A DNA stretch of 36,813 nucleotides from positions 1 through 36,813 of the IMG/VR virus record IMGVR_UViG_3300045256_000825; one strand, 5' to 3'. The position numbers and the translations under genes were made by a program. Position 1 is the first letter of the stretch. Every line of letters starts with the position of its first letter. Shown here in pieces: positions 1 through 7,751 of the stretch. The notes beneath the pieces were generated by a model. The model had not been told where the DNA came from, did no database searches, and was given only the letters and a program-made list of their open reading frames with translations. This DNA is from a virus.

Positions 1-336
1 ATGCAGGTGAAAAAAACTAAGACAGGGAAACTCAGTATAGTCCTACCGCTGGAAGTGAGGGAGCGTGTTTGGGAGGTGCTCTGTAATATGTGCGAAGATC
101 AAAGCGTAAAGCAGATGATCAATCCTCTTCAAAGTCATGAAGAGATAACTATGAAACTCTATCTGGCCACCTGCCAAGAGATTTTAACCTCGAAGAGTTT
201 TCACCTACAGGCTACTTGGGAAACCAGAATGCTTTTCAAAAGATCGGAAGCAATCGTGATCATGTGGCTGCTTAGAAATTTTAAAGAGCTTCCTCTTCTC
301 GACCTCAAATCCTCACTCCATAAATCACTTTTATAA
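1..336 (+). CDS. Hypothetical protein, possibly cut by the window edge
   Basis: A 111-residue reading frame begins with ATG at the first base and ends with TAA, which overlaps the next ATG (TAATG). That coupling supports it being a real gene in the same operon as the transposase. It is basic and mostly helical, with a Leu/Trp-rich stretch around residues 85-95. I recognise no family or motif. The true start could lie upstream of the window. In Mu-like phages the genes just before the transposase are usually small regulators, but nothing in this sequence shows a helix-turn-helix clearly enough to say so. Confidence 0.55.
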   Translation: MQVKKTKTGKLSIVLPLEVRERVWEVLCNMCEDQSVKQMINPLQSHEEITMKLYLATCQEILTSKSFHLQATWETRMLFKRSEAIVIMWLLRNFKELPLLDLKSSLHKSLL

Positions 337-497
337 TGGCTGAAACACTTCAAGAGTTGCAAAACGAAATCAGGCTAAAGCAAGAGGAACTTGCCTTGGC
401 CTACGAGGAGGCAGATGTAGAGCAGATAGCTGAGCTGGAAGCTGAAATTGACGAGCTGCAAAGAAAACACTTCAACCTTAAACGCACGGACCGATGA
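336..497 (+). CDS. Small coiled-coil protein (53 aa)
   Basis: This short frame starts at the ATG overlapping the previous stop and ends with TGA overlapping the transposase ATG at 494, so it is coupled on both sides. The product is nearly all heptad-like Glu/Leu/Ala helix (for example LQELQNEIRLKQEELALAY) with a basic tail. It looks like a single coiled coil and may dimerise or bind a partner. No known family is recognised. It is a plausible small accessory to the transposition genes, but that rests only on position. Confidence 0.6.
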   Translation: MAETLQELQNEIRLKQEELALAYEEADVEQIAELEAEIDELQRKHFNLKRTDR

Positions 498-2476
498 AAC
501 TGATTGAAGGAAAACCCTACATCGAGTTTAATGAGATGGTGGATTGTGGTTTTAGTGCCAACTACTTGCGCAAAGCAAAAAGTACAGGAACAAAATGTTG
601 GAGCTTCATTGACGACCCGGCAGACAAGCGCAAAGTATTGATTGATTTTGAAGCCCTGAAGGATGAGTATAAGAAAAAGGTAGAAGCTCGCCTTGGCAAC
701 CCATACGAACGAATAGCCAAGCAACCCATCCGAGACCTTATTAAATGGGATGACAAAGCTGAAGAATTTTATCTCGCGCACCGCTATACTGGCACCGATG
801 GCCAACCGAAACCACTACCTGTTGAGCATGTAAAGAAGTACACGATCGCAGCCAATTTTCTGAACATGCTAAAGAAGATGACTGAGGAGAAAAAGACTAT
901 TAAGAAGCTGCTCAACCTGACTATCACAGACTTTTATCTCAACTGCATGGAGATTATTGAAGCTGATAACATTAACCTACCGGCTTCTTACGAAAGATTG
1001 GTGGCCCGTCCCGATTCGGCTCTCAAAAAGTACATAGCAAATGGATACTCCTCACTTATCAGTAAAGAATTTGGCAATAGCAAGGCCGCCAAAGTGAAGG
1101 ATGAACTTAGCCAAAGCACACTGCTCGAACTCATTTCCCACAACTACCAATTTGATGATGTAATCATCGCGCACCGATATAATGAGTGGGCCAAGAAGAA
1201 TAATTACAAGCCGATTGATCCGAGCACGGTTGGCGTGTGGCGCAACAAGCGCAGGTATGAAGTGGTGATGTATCGCGAGGGCAATGCAGAGCTCAAAAAT
1301 ACTTTCCTTAGACAAGTTAAGGGCTTCCGTCCGACTGCTCCGCTGTTCTTGATTGAGAGTGATGACAATCACCCGGATGTAAACTTCATCGACCTGGACA
1401 ACAACACACAGGCGAAATATTTTGGAAGGTACAAAGCGATTCTTGTCATCGACTCTTACAATGATTACCTGCTCGGATATGCTTATGCCACTGAACTGAG
1501 TAAAGACCTTGTTCGCGCTGCTTATCTGAACGCGATGTATCACATACGAGAATTAACAGGCTCCTGGTACCTGCCTCACGAAACAAAAACAGACCGTTGG
1601 GGATTGAAGGAACTGATGCCATTTTACAAAAGCCTTGGAAAATATTTCCCGACTCCCGTAGGCAGTAAGAACCGTGGATATATAGAAAACCTCTTCGGAA
1701 ATCACCACTGGAAAAATTGTTTGAAGCTGGCCGCACTTCAGGGAGGTAACTACACCGGCAACAACATCACTGCAAAGAACCGTGGCGTGAACATGGAGGT
1801 GATGAACCTCAATAAGAAAAACTTCCCCATCCTTGGCCAAGAGAGTGAGCAGCAAATCGAGCTCTTTATTCACAACCTGCGCCACTTACCTCAAAGCAAC
1901 AATATCAGCAAGCAGCAACAATGGCTTGCGGCTTTCAACCGGATGCCAGATACCGATAAGCGTTTGATCAGCGATGAGCAATTCCTGCTCCGCTTTGGTA
2001 TCGAGCATCAGCCAAAGAATGCAGATGGCATACGAATTACAAACCGGGGTATCACTCCTCAGATCAACGGAGTGAGATATAACTACGACCTCGCTCAATA
2101 TAATATAGAGGACATTGGGAAGAGGGTGAGCGTGATTTACGACCCCTACGATATGAGCCGTGTACTTGTTACTGACTTTGGCTCCTTCCGAATGATGGCC
2201 ACCGATGCAAAGCTATCACCCCGCGCTTTGCAGGATCACGGCATTGATAGCCGCACTTATCTCAACAGCATATTGAACGAGCGTAAAAACGATGTAGCGT
2301 ACATAGCTGAAAGATCGGAGCGCAGAAAACAAGTATTGCAGGAAAACGGAATCAGCGCGGAAGCTATTCTTCAATCAGGTGTGATGATAAAGGAAATGAA
2401 GCAAGCAGCAGAACAGAAAGCCATCGCCCAGATGAGCGGTGCCGTTGACGAAGATGATATCTATTCAAACTATTAA
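494..2476 (+). CDS. Mu A-type DDE transposase
   Basis: The 660-residue protein fits phage Mu MuA (663 aa), which catalyses strand transfer for integration and replicative transposition. The N-terminal ~70 residues look like a winged-helix DNA-binding domain. The RNase H-fold core carries a plausible catalytic triad: Asp290 in IESDDNHPD (aligning with MuA Asp269 in NGDGYLHN), Asp367 in KTDRWG, and Glu398 in NRGYIENLFG (MuA KPVERAFG). The C-terminal ~100 residues are charged and helical, as expected for the part that contacts the B ATPase and host ClpX. It overlaps the upstream small gene by 4 bases and is followed by the B-type ATPase, the usual A-B order. Confidence 0.93.
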   Translation: MKLIEGKPYIEFNEMVDCGFSANYLRKAKSTGTKCWSFIDDPADKRKVLIDFEALKDEYKKKVEARLGNPYERIAKQPIRDLIKWDDKAEEFYLAHRYTGTDGQPKPLPVEHVKKYTIAANFLNMLKKMTEEKKTIKKLLNLTITDFYLNCMEIIEADNINLPASYERLVARPDSALKKYIANGYSSLISKEFGNSKAAKVKDELSQSTLLELISHNYQFDDVIIAHRYNEWAKKNNYKPIDPSTVGVWRNKRRYEVVMYREGNAELKNTFLRQVKGFRPTAPLFLIESDDNHPDVNFIDLDNNTQAKYFGRYKAILVIDSYNDYLLGYAYATELSKDLVRAAYLNAMYHIRELTGSWYLPHETKTDRWGLKELMPFYKSLGKYFPTPVGSKNRGYIENLFGNHHWKNCLKLAALQGGNYTGNNITAKNRGVNMEVMNLNKKNFPILGQESEQQIELFIHNLRHLPQSNNISKQQQWLAAFNRMPDTDKRLISDEQFLLRFGIEHQPKNADGIRITNRGITPQINGVRYNYDLAQYNIEDIGKRVSVIYDPYDMSRVLVTDFGSFRMMATDAKLSPRALQDHGIDSRTYLNSILNERKNDVAYIAERSERRKQVLQENGISAEAILQSGVMIKEMKQAAEQKAIAQMSGAVDEDDIYSNY

Positions 2477-2509
2477 AAAACAAAACCCCGATTGCGCGAA
2501 CAATCGGGG
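2475..2509 (-). terminator. Hairpin with a minus-strand T-run, after the transposase
   Basis: A perfect 9-bp stem (2486-2494 with 2501-2509, CCCCGATTG/CAATCGGGG) has a 6-base loop. On the plus strand it is preceded by an A-rich run and is not followed by Ts. It is therefore shaped like an intrinsic terminator for minus-strand transcription, although both flanking genes are plus strand. It could stop antisense transcripts entering the transposase, or act as a plus-strand mRNA stability or attenuation hairpin. Confidence 0.5.
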
Positions 2510-2543
2510 CCAAATAAACAAGTAACAACTAAAACACAAATGT

Positions 2544-3407
2544 ATGACAGACCACGAGAAAAAGGAAATTCAGATGTTGCTAAAAACTTTCGTTGAAGGG
2601 TATCCTTCTCAACGCAAAGCATCAGACGCGCTCCGAAACGTGAGCGAGGCAACTATCATTAACATCAGACGGGGCGACTGGGAAAGTATCAGCGATGATA
2701 TGTGGCGCAACGTAGGCAAGCAAGTTGGCTACAACCACAAGACCAAATGGCAAATGGTGGAGACGGTTGACTTTAAAAGGCTTGTGCATTACTTCGATGA
2801 TGCCCGTGAGTATGGAACTGTTTTTGCCATAACGGCTCCGGCTGGGTCAGGCAAATCATTTACCGCAGAATGGTATGAAAGCAAAAGGCAAAACATCTAC
2901 CTGGTTAGCTGCACGGAGTACATGAACCGGAGAGATTTCCTTGAAGCCCTGCTTAGCAAAATGGGTAAAGCTCACACCGGCCTTCGCGTGAGTGAAATGA
3001 TGGAGACCATCGTTGATACTCTTTTGAAGAAAGAAAACCCGCTCATCATTCTTGATGAGTTTGACAAAGTATCCGATTCGATTCTCTACTTCTTCATCAC
3101 CTTCTATAATCGCCTTGCGGGAAATGCCGGTATCATCATCATGGCCACGGAGTTTCTGGCACTTCGAATTAACAAAGGACGGAAGAAGTGTAAGAAGGGG
3201 TATTCTGAAATCTACAGCCGAATAGGCAGAAGGTTCATGAGCATCCGGGGTACAGATGAAAATGAAGTGAAGGAGATATGCAGGGCAAATGGAATTTCTG
3301 ACGTGGTGGCTCTTAGCTCTATATATAATGAGTGCGAGGGCGATTTGAGGAGGGTAAACCGGGGAGTGCATAAGTACAAGATGAAGGCACTGAAAAAAGC
3401 CGCTTAA
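2544..3407 (+). CDS. Mu B-type AAA ATPase, transposition target-DNA activator
   Basis: The 287-residue protein has a helix-turn-helix-like N-terminus (about residues 18-65), then a Walker A motif APAGSGKS (98-105) and a Walker B motif LIILDE (167-172). This is the layout of MuB (312 aa), the ATP-dependent DNA-binding protein that selects target DNA and stimulates the transposase. The C-terminal part (about 220-287) matches the small helical lid domain. It follows the transposase after a 67-bp gap holding a hairpin. The identification is strong as a pair with the transposase; the motifs alone would fit other AAA ATPases. Confidence 0.88.
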   Translation: MTDHEKKEIQMLLKTFVEGYPSQRKASDALRNVSEATIINIRRGDWESISDDMWRNVGKQVGYNHKTKWQMVETVDFKRLVHYFDDAREYGTVFAITAPAGSGKSFTAEWYESKRQNIYLVSCTEYMNRRDFLEALLSKMGKAHTGLRVSEMMETIVDTLLKKENPLIILDEFDKVSDSILYFFITFYNRLAGNAGIIIMATEFLALRINKGRKKCKKGYSEIYSRIGRRFMSIRGTDENEVKEICRANGISDVVALSSIYNECEGDLRRVNRGVHKYKMKALKKAA

Positions 3408-3429
3408 AAAACGCTTAAAACCGCTCAAA

Positions 3430-3846
3430 ATGAAAAATCTAACCATCAGACGTAAGAACGCCCCAAAAGATAGGGCCCTTCGGTTAAAGGCCAAGGTTTG
3501 CCTCGAGCTGAAATGGACTGATTTGCAGTATTCGGAGTTTCAATTTGAGATGGGCACAGCCTATTTAACTGCCTATCTGAATAGGGACGAGTACAGTATT
3601 CGGGTTATGGAGTCCAGCCGAATCTTCTGGGCATGGTGGCGCAACCATTGGACAAACCGGGATGAAACGTTCTTGGAGCAAGTGGTAAACACCACTTTTG
3701 ATTTGGCTGATGTGCGCGAAATCTATCGCGACATACATGATGCCACTACCCTTGCGCAGCAAATCTATCCGAGCGGGACCATCCTGAATGAAAGCTATGC
3801 GCACATGATTACGGAATTGATCAAAGAAGAAACACAACTACAATGA
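3430..3846 (+). CDS. Hypothetical early protein
   Basis: This 138-residue protein has a basic N-terminus (about 25 residues rich in Lys and Arg) and a mainly helical body with a Trp-rich patch around residue 65 (FWAWWRNHW). No family was recognised. It begins 22 bases after the ATPase gene and its stop overlaps the next ATG (ATGA), so it is in the same operon. A role in DNA binding or transposition would be a guess based on charge and position. Confidence 0.75.
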   Translation: MKNLTIRRKNAPKDRALRLKAKVCLELKWTDLQYSEFQFEMGTAYLTAYLNRDEYSIRVMESSRIFWAWWRNHWTNRDETFLEQVVNTTFDLADVREIYRDIHDATTLAQQIYPSGTILNESYAHMITELIKEETQLQ

Positions 3847-4334
3847 GAAAACACAATCTATTATTTCGTGCAGGCTATTGCACTTTGCTCGTCATCGTGG
3901 CTTGGATAGCCACAGGCTTTATCTGTCAACTCTTCATCCAAGAAAAGATGATGGTTTTTGTAGTCGGAACGATTAGCCAACAAATTGTATTCGGCATGGG
4001 AGTGCTGTTGTTCCTCGATCCAGTGGAATCGCAAAAACCCCTTCTGACAGAAAAGAAAAATAAAATTTGGGCCTATGTGATTAAACACTATGGAACCAAC
4101 CGTGAGGATTTGCTCGGGTTGCAAAGAGTATCTGTATTAGTAGATGCGCGAGGCGTCATTGCCTACACTATGCGCAAGTTTTTAGCAATGACCTATAAAC
4201 AGATAGGAATTGAATTGAATCGGGATCACACCAGCATTATAAGCCTGATTGGAAGAATGCAAGATCGAATCGACACAAAGGACGATCAGATCGAAAAGCA
4301 AATCAAAGAAGTAGAGAAACTTTTAAACCAATAA
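3843..4334 (+). CDS. Membrane protein with DnaA domain IV-like C-terminus
   Basis: The 163-residue product has two N-terminal membrane segments (about 9-32 and 36-58). A soluble region at about 75-163 resembles the DNA-binding domain IV of DnaA: VDARGVIAYTM is followed by TYKQIGIELNRDHTSII (residues 117-133). RDHT-[ST] is the DnaA signature loop that reads the DnaA box. There is no AAA domain, so it is not an initiator itself. Inference: a membrane-anchored DNA-binding protein that may compete with, tether or regulate at DnaA boxes. The similarity is to a short motif seen by eye, so it is firm as a resemblance and tentative as a function. It overlaps the upstream gene by 4 bases. Confidence 0.75.
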   Translation: MRKHNLLFRAGYCTLLVIVAWIATGFICQLFIQEKMMVFVVGTISQQIVFGMGVLLFLDPVESQKPLLTEKKNKIWAYVIKHYGTNREDLLGLQRVSVLVDARGVIAYTMRKFLAMTYKQIGIELNRDHTSIISLIGRMQDRIDTKDDQIEKQIKEVEKLLNQ

Positions 4335-4339
4335 TACAT

Positions 4340-4777
4340 ATGACTAACTCACAGAAGAAAGATGTAGCTCGCGCTAACGAATTGATGCGCCACTACGCAA
4401 ACGCACAGCAAAGCAAAAAGGACTTTGATGAGCGACACGCCAACGAACTTGCTGCTTACAAAAAAACGATGGATGATTCTGAAAAGGAACTCCTCGAGAT
4501 CGCAGAAAGGAACAAGGATTTATTTGAAGATGATAACTGGCTGCTGGAAAATGGCTACGTACACGAAGCCACCAACTCCGTAGTTGAAACAACAAAGAAA
4601 TTCAACTGGCCTGACTTCCTGGAACAGAAGGGTGACCTCGTGAAAATCAATTTTGAAACAGCGAAGGTTAAAAAGGCATGGCTGGATACCGCACAGCATA
4701 ACGAGTTGATAGCTCTTGGTGTCCAGGTGAATACTACCAAGAAACTGGAAGTGAAAGTGAATAAGAAACCTGCTTAG
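4340..4777 (+). CDS. Gam-like host-nuclease inhibitor
   Basis: The 145-residue protein starts with a long helical, coiled-coil-like region (about 1-60), followed by a short strand-rich core with WPDFLEQKG and a C-terminal segment LIALGVQVNTTKKLEVKV. This layout, with a C-terminal strand like the GITVKSG region of Mu Gam, fits the Mu Gam family. Those proteins are Ku-like dimers that bind double-stranded ends and block exonucleases. Its place just after the transposase and ATPase genes also fits Mu, where gam is in the early operon. Sequence resemblance is moderate. Confidence 0.65.
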   Translation: MTNSQKKDVARANELMRHYANAQQSKKDFDERHANELAAYKKTMDDSEKELLEIAERNKDLFEDDNWLLENGYVHEATNSVVETTKKFNWPDFLEQKGDLVKINFETAKVKKAWLDTAQHNELIALGVQVNTTKKLEVKVNKKPA

Positions 4778-4814
4778 CCATAGCGGATCGGGAATGTTTA
4801 GGGTTAGAATAATT

Positions 4815-4897
4815 AGAGAGGCTGACCCCGATAGGCCTCTTTAATACACGGGTAAGCGACCCGAAAAGCGCGAATAAGTGGAGGGGTATTGCCCTCC
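4815..4897 (+). other. Intergenic segment with three consecutive hairpins
   Basis: The 156-bp gap before the next likely start holds three short inverted repeats in a row. They are 4815-4822 with 4835-4842 (AGAGGC/GCCTCT core), 4849-4853 with 4859-4863 (CGGGT/ACCCG), and 4880-4885 with 4892-4897 (GGAGGG/CCCTCC). None is followed by a convincing T-run. It could be a structured leader RNA, a weak attenuator or a protein-binding site. Confidence 0.35.
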
Positions 4898-4933
4898 TTG
4901 ATGACCACAGAAACCATTAAAAACCGCACAAAA

Positions 4934-5575
4934 ATGTCAAAAACAAAAGAAACTGCCCCCAGTGAGCTCGCCTGGGCTTACGGAGCCAAACCAACAACCA
5001 ACGAACAAATCACTTACATCAACGACTGTCTTGAAAGTGCTGAGCAGGATTTGCAGGCATTGAAGCAAGAATCGGATTCGGATTTAACCGAACGGGTTGA
5101 TCAAATGCAGGGATTGGTAAACATGCTCAAATCCATCAAGGAAAATCTTATCGCCTGCCTTCGTATCGAGCAAGCTGATCACAGAGAAGGAAAGGCAGAG
5201 TTAGACGCGCTTCGAATCCGCGCTCAAAGGACTATGCCTGTGGACGATGACTTTAATGAAGTATTCATTGAGATACAGCAATCGGCCCGATGGATTTACA
5301 ACCGGTATCCTGATTTGAAAACGGACGATGATGTAAAGCTTTTCAGACTCACTGAGGAAGAGGATGAAATCGCGGCAGCGCGGAGGCAAAATCAGGCTGA
5401 ACTTCTTTCTCTACGAAACAGAGCGGTTAAAATACTGACCGGTCAAACCGATCCAATGATTGACCCTTCGAAACGCCAGGAGGAATTAGATGAGATACGG
5501 GGAAAGGCAATGATCATCTTCATCAACTTCCCTGATCTGCAAACTGACGAATACATCAAGCTCTTCAAACTTTAA
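4934..5575 (+). CDS. Hypothetical early protein, charged and helical
   Basis: I place the start at ATG 4934, which has an A-rich leader like other genes here and gives 213 residues. An in-frame ATG at 4901 and a TTG at 4889 are also possible, but they would run into the third hairpin of the gap. The protein is acidic and helical. It contains two related segments ending in similar phrases, YPDLKTDDDVKLFRL (about 135) and FPDLQTDEYIKLFKL (C-terminus), so it has an internal duplication. No family was recognised. Confidence 0.75.
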   Translation: MSKTKETAPSELAWAYGAKPTTNEQITYINDCLESAEQDLQALKQESDSDLTERVDQMQGLVNMLKSIKENLIACLRIEQADHREGKAELDALRIRAQRTMPVDDDFNEVFIEIQQSARWIYNRYPDLKTDDDVKLFRLTEEEDEIAAARRQNQAELLSLRNRAVKILTGQTDPMIDPSKRQEELDEIRGKAMIIFINFPDLQTDEYIKLFKL

Positions 5576-5588
5576 AACGTCAGCGTCC

Positions 5589-6008
5589 ATGTCAGATATC
5601 ACCGAAAGCAAAGTCCTTGACTTTGATCAAATGCGCACCAGGTTGGAATTTCTTTTCCGCATGATCGGAAGGCTACAAATATCAAATCGTTTTCCTCCGG
5701 AAGTCATGAGCAGACTTACTGCGATGTTCAACGGAGATGGAATTTACTTAGCCTTTGTCCATCGGTATAAGGATCAAATCAATCTTGAACATGTGGAGAT
5801 GAAGCAAGTGGAGCCGTTCGCAGAGATTGTCACCAGACACATGAATAATATGCGAAAGAGAATGGCAATTGTGGCACATGCTCCTTCTCAGGCTATTCTC
5901 ATTGCGAATATTGAAATCGTGATCCGTGATGGCATGGATGCGATGATGATTGAGCTAAAGAACTTCTTTGACCCACTCAGCAAGCCTAAAATAAAGAACG
6001 ATGCTTGA
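5589..6008 (+). CDS. Hypothetical early protein
   Basis: A 139-residue, mostly helical protein with many methionines, 13 bases after the previous gene. Its 3' end overlaps the next small frame by 8 bases. No known motif, signal peptide or membrane segment is visible. It is about the length of a DGR accessory (Avd) protein and is helical like one, but it lies more than 2.4 kb upstream of the DGR and shows no clear similarity, so I leave it unassigned. Confidence 0.75.
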   Translation: MSDITESKVLDFDQMRTRLEFLFRMIGRLQISNRFPPEVMSRLTAMFNGDGIYLAFVHRYKDQINLEHVEMKQVEPFAEIVTRHMNNMRKRMAIVAHAPSQAILIANIEIVIRDGMDAMMIELKNFFDPLSKPKIKNDA

Positions 6009-6180
6009 TTGGATTTGCACTTACCAGATTGATGGAGGTCAACAGATCACCATTGAAGTGCGTGCTGTCAATGCTGGCATAGCCCAGGCGGCAGCAAAAG
6101 AATATGTGGCCGAGCTCCTGCGCACTGAGCAGATTGTTGGCACACCTGTATTTGTGAAAATAGAAAAGAAAAATGGATAA
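6001..6180 (+). CDS. Small hypothetical protein (59 aa)
   Basis: This short frame starts at ATG 6001, overlapping the previous gene by 8 bases, and ends with TAA overlapping the ASCH gene start. The product begins MLDWICTYQIDGGQQITIEV and looks like a small strand-helix-strand domain, with an Ala-rich helix at about 23-42 and a final strand (TPVFVKIEKK). The tight overlap at both ends, and a composition like its neighbours, support it as real. No function is recognised. Confidence 0.65.
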   Translation: MLDWICTYQIDGGQQITIEVRAVNAGIAQAAAKEYVAELLRTEQIVGTPVFVKIEKKNG

Positions 6181-6751
6181 AGTAATATCACTGAGACAAC
6201 CTTGGGCGCAGCTCTGTGTGCAAGGCGACAAACAATTCGAAACACGCAGCTGGGGATGTACCTATCGCGGTGAACTCTACATTCACGCAAGCCAGAATTT
6301 CCATTTCTCTGATTTGGAGCTTTGCCAAGCGGATGAGGATTTTAAAGCCTGCATTCCTGACCCGACCAAATTGAAAACCGGATGCATACTTGGCAAAGTA
6401 AAGCTTGTAAGTATTCAGCCTGTGGAGACTGTAACAATCAGCGCACGTGAGCGGAAGTTTGGAGACTACCGGAGCGGACTTGGCAGGCTGGCCTGGAAGC
6501 TTGAAAAGCCGGAGATGATTTCTCCCATTCAAGTAAAGGGAAAATTGAGCGTGTGGGAAACTAAAATCTATAAATGCAGTGACATAGTTGACTTTGAGAT
6601 TTTCCACGGCACCAAAACGGAAATCATTGAAGGAATGATCGAAGGCTTCACAGATGATGGCCGATATAAAATCCGCTCATTTCATGGGCATGCCTACGAA
6701 GTAGATCATTGCAACATCAAAGGCCTTGTTCCCGACACTATAAAAATTTAA
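6173..6751 (+). CDS. ASCH-domain protein
   Basis: The N-terminal ~125 residues match the ASCH (PUA-like) fold. SLRQPWAQL (residues 6-14) is followed by GDKQFETRSW and RGELYIHAS, then a GxxLGxVxL-type strand (GCILGKVKLV). ASCH domains bind RNA or modified nucleotides, and some are nucleases or amidohydrolases acting on modified cytidine. A C-terminal ~60-residue extension contains an SH3-like strand pattern. The start overlaps the previous small gene by 8 bases. The domain call is firm; the substrate is not known. Confidence 0.8.
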   Translation: MDKVISLRQPWAQLCVQGDKQFETRSWGCTYRGELYIHASQNFHFSDLELCQADEDFKACIPDPTKLKTGCILGKVKLVSIQPVETVTISARERKFGDYRSGLGRLAWKLEKPEMISPIQVKGKLSVWETKIYKCSDIVDFEIFHGTKTEIIEGMIEGFTDDGRYKIRSFHGHAYEVDHCNIKGLVPDTIKI

Positions 6752-6783
6752 TAAACACCAGCTAAACAAATATCTCCGGCTAA

Positions 6784-7491
6784 ATGGCAAAGGTTCTCGG
6801 TCTCAAGCAGCTCTTACAAAGGACTTATGATTTTCTCGTAGGCTTGCCTCCTGAGATAACTCATAGCTTCGGCAAACTCACGAGCAATTTTCTAATGATC
6901 ATCTGGGGCCAATCCGGAAACGGGAAGAGTAACCTGATCATGCAGCTTGTGAGGGTATTTATGAATTACGGTAACGTGCTTTACGTGGGGCTTGAAGAAG
7001 GCTTTGAAAGCACGATGCAAATGAATGCACTCCGGCATTTGAGTGAGGAGAGCCACAGTGGAAAGATTTTGTTTGCTGATCACGAAATGACCTACGAGGA
7101 GCTGATCAAAAGGCTAAAGAGGAAGAAGAGTCCAAGATTCATCGTCATTGATTCAATTCAGTATTGGAATATTGACTATGAAGATTACAAGAAATTAAAG
7201 GAGATGTTTCCTCGAAAGAGCTTTCTCTTCATCAGCCATGCCGAAGGAAAAGAACCGAAGGGAGCCACCGCAAAATCGATCCGGTATGATGTGCCGATAA
7301 AAGTTCATGTGGCCGGATATGTTGCATTTGTAACGAGTCGATATGGCGGTAACAAACCTTACGTGATATGGGAAGAGGGAGCTAAGAAGTTTTACGGAAA
7401 GACTTTCAATAAAGTAGTTGGCCCTCGCCCTGATCGAACGCCTGAACTAAAACCAGAACCAGGAGAACAACTTCAAATTGTAGAATCATGA
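6784..7491 (+). CDS. RecA/RadA-like ATPase
   Basis: The 235-residue protein has Walker A GQSGNGKS (42-49), a strand LYVGLEEG (about 66-73) that fits the RecA/DnaB-type catalytic Glu position, and Walker B RFIVIDSI (118-125). A switch-like segment FLFISHAEGKEPKG and a C-terminal KPYVIWEEG follow. This is the RecA-like ATPase core of RadA, KaiC or DnaB-type proteins without extra domains. It is likely a phage recombination, helicase-loading or replication ATPase, adjacent to a replication-type protein. Canonical Mu does not carry such a gene in this position. Confidence 0.8.
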   Translation: MAKVLGLKQLLQRTYDFLVGLPPEITHSFGKLTSNFLMIIWGQSGNGKSNLIMQLVRVFMNYGNVLYVGLEEGFESTMQMNALRHLSEESHSGKILFADHEMTYEELIKRLKRKKSPRFIVIDSIQYWNIDYEDYKKLKEMFPRKSFLFISHAEGKEPKGATAKSIRYDVPIKVHVAGYVAFVTSRYGGNKPYVIWEEGAKKFYGKTFNKVVGPRPDRTPELKPEPGEQLQIVES

Positions 7492-7751
7492 CAGTATTAG
7501 AAGCATTCAGAGAATTGGGATTACCAACGAGCCCACAGGTTTTATCTGTATTTGGATTACGTGTGGCGGCTATGTATCGCTATGCGGTGTTGGAAAAAAA
7601 GCAATATGAAAATGGTGAATGGATTACAGTTCGAGACTATTCGAATGCTGTTGAACTTAAAAATATAATCATGCACCTAGCTCAGCACGTAACATTTCAA
7701 AAGGAAAGTCCAGAATATCAATTTTATCAGAGCAGAAAAATAAGACGATGA
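7488..7751 (+). CDS. Small hypothetical protein
   Basis: An 87-residue protein overlapping the ATPase gene by 4 bases (ATGA) and the following gene by 4 bases. It has a helical N-terminus, a central strand (GEWITVRDY) and a basic end (RKIRR). No family is recognised. The tight coupling suggests it works with the RecA-like ATPase or the replication-type protein. Confidence 0.7.
   Translation: MTVLEAFRELGLPTSPQVLSVFGLRVAAMYRYAVLEKKQYENGEWITVRDYSNAVELKNIIMHLAQHVTFQKESPEYQFYQSRKIRR

Noticed and set aside
1-120. Mu-type left end (attL) at the window start
   Set aside because: The sequence is coding from base 1, with no visible TG terminal dinucleotide context or repeated transposase-binding sites. 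The phage end is probably outside.
401-805. Minus-strand open frames over the transposase and other early genes
   Set aside because: They lie opposite strongly supported plus-strand genes and have the unusual Ser/Leu/Phe-rich composition of antisense frames.
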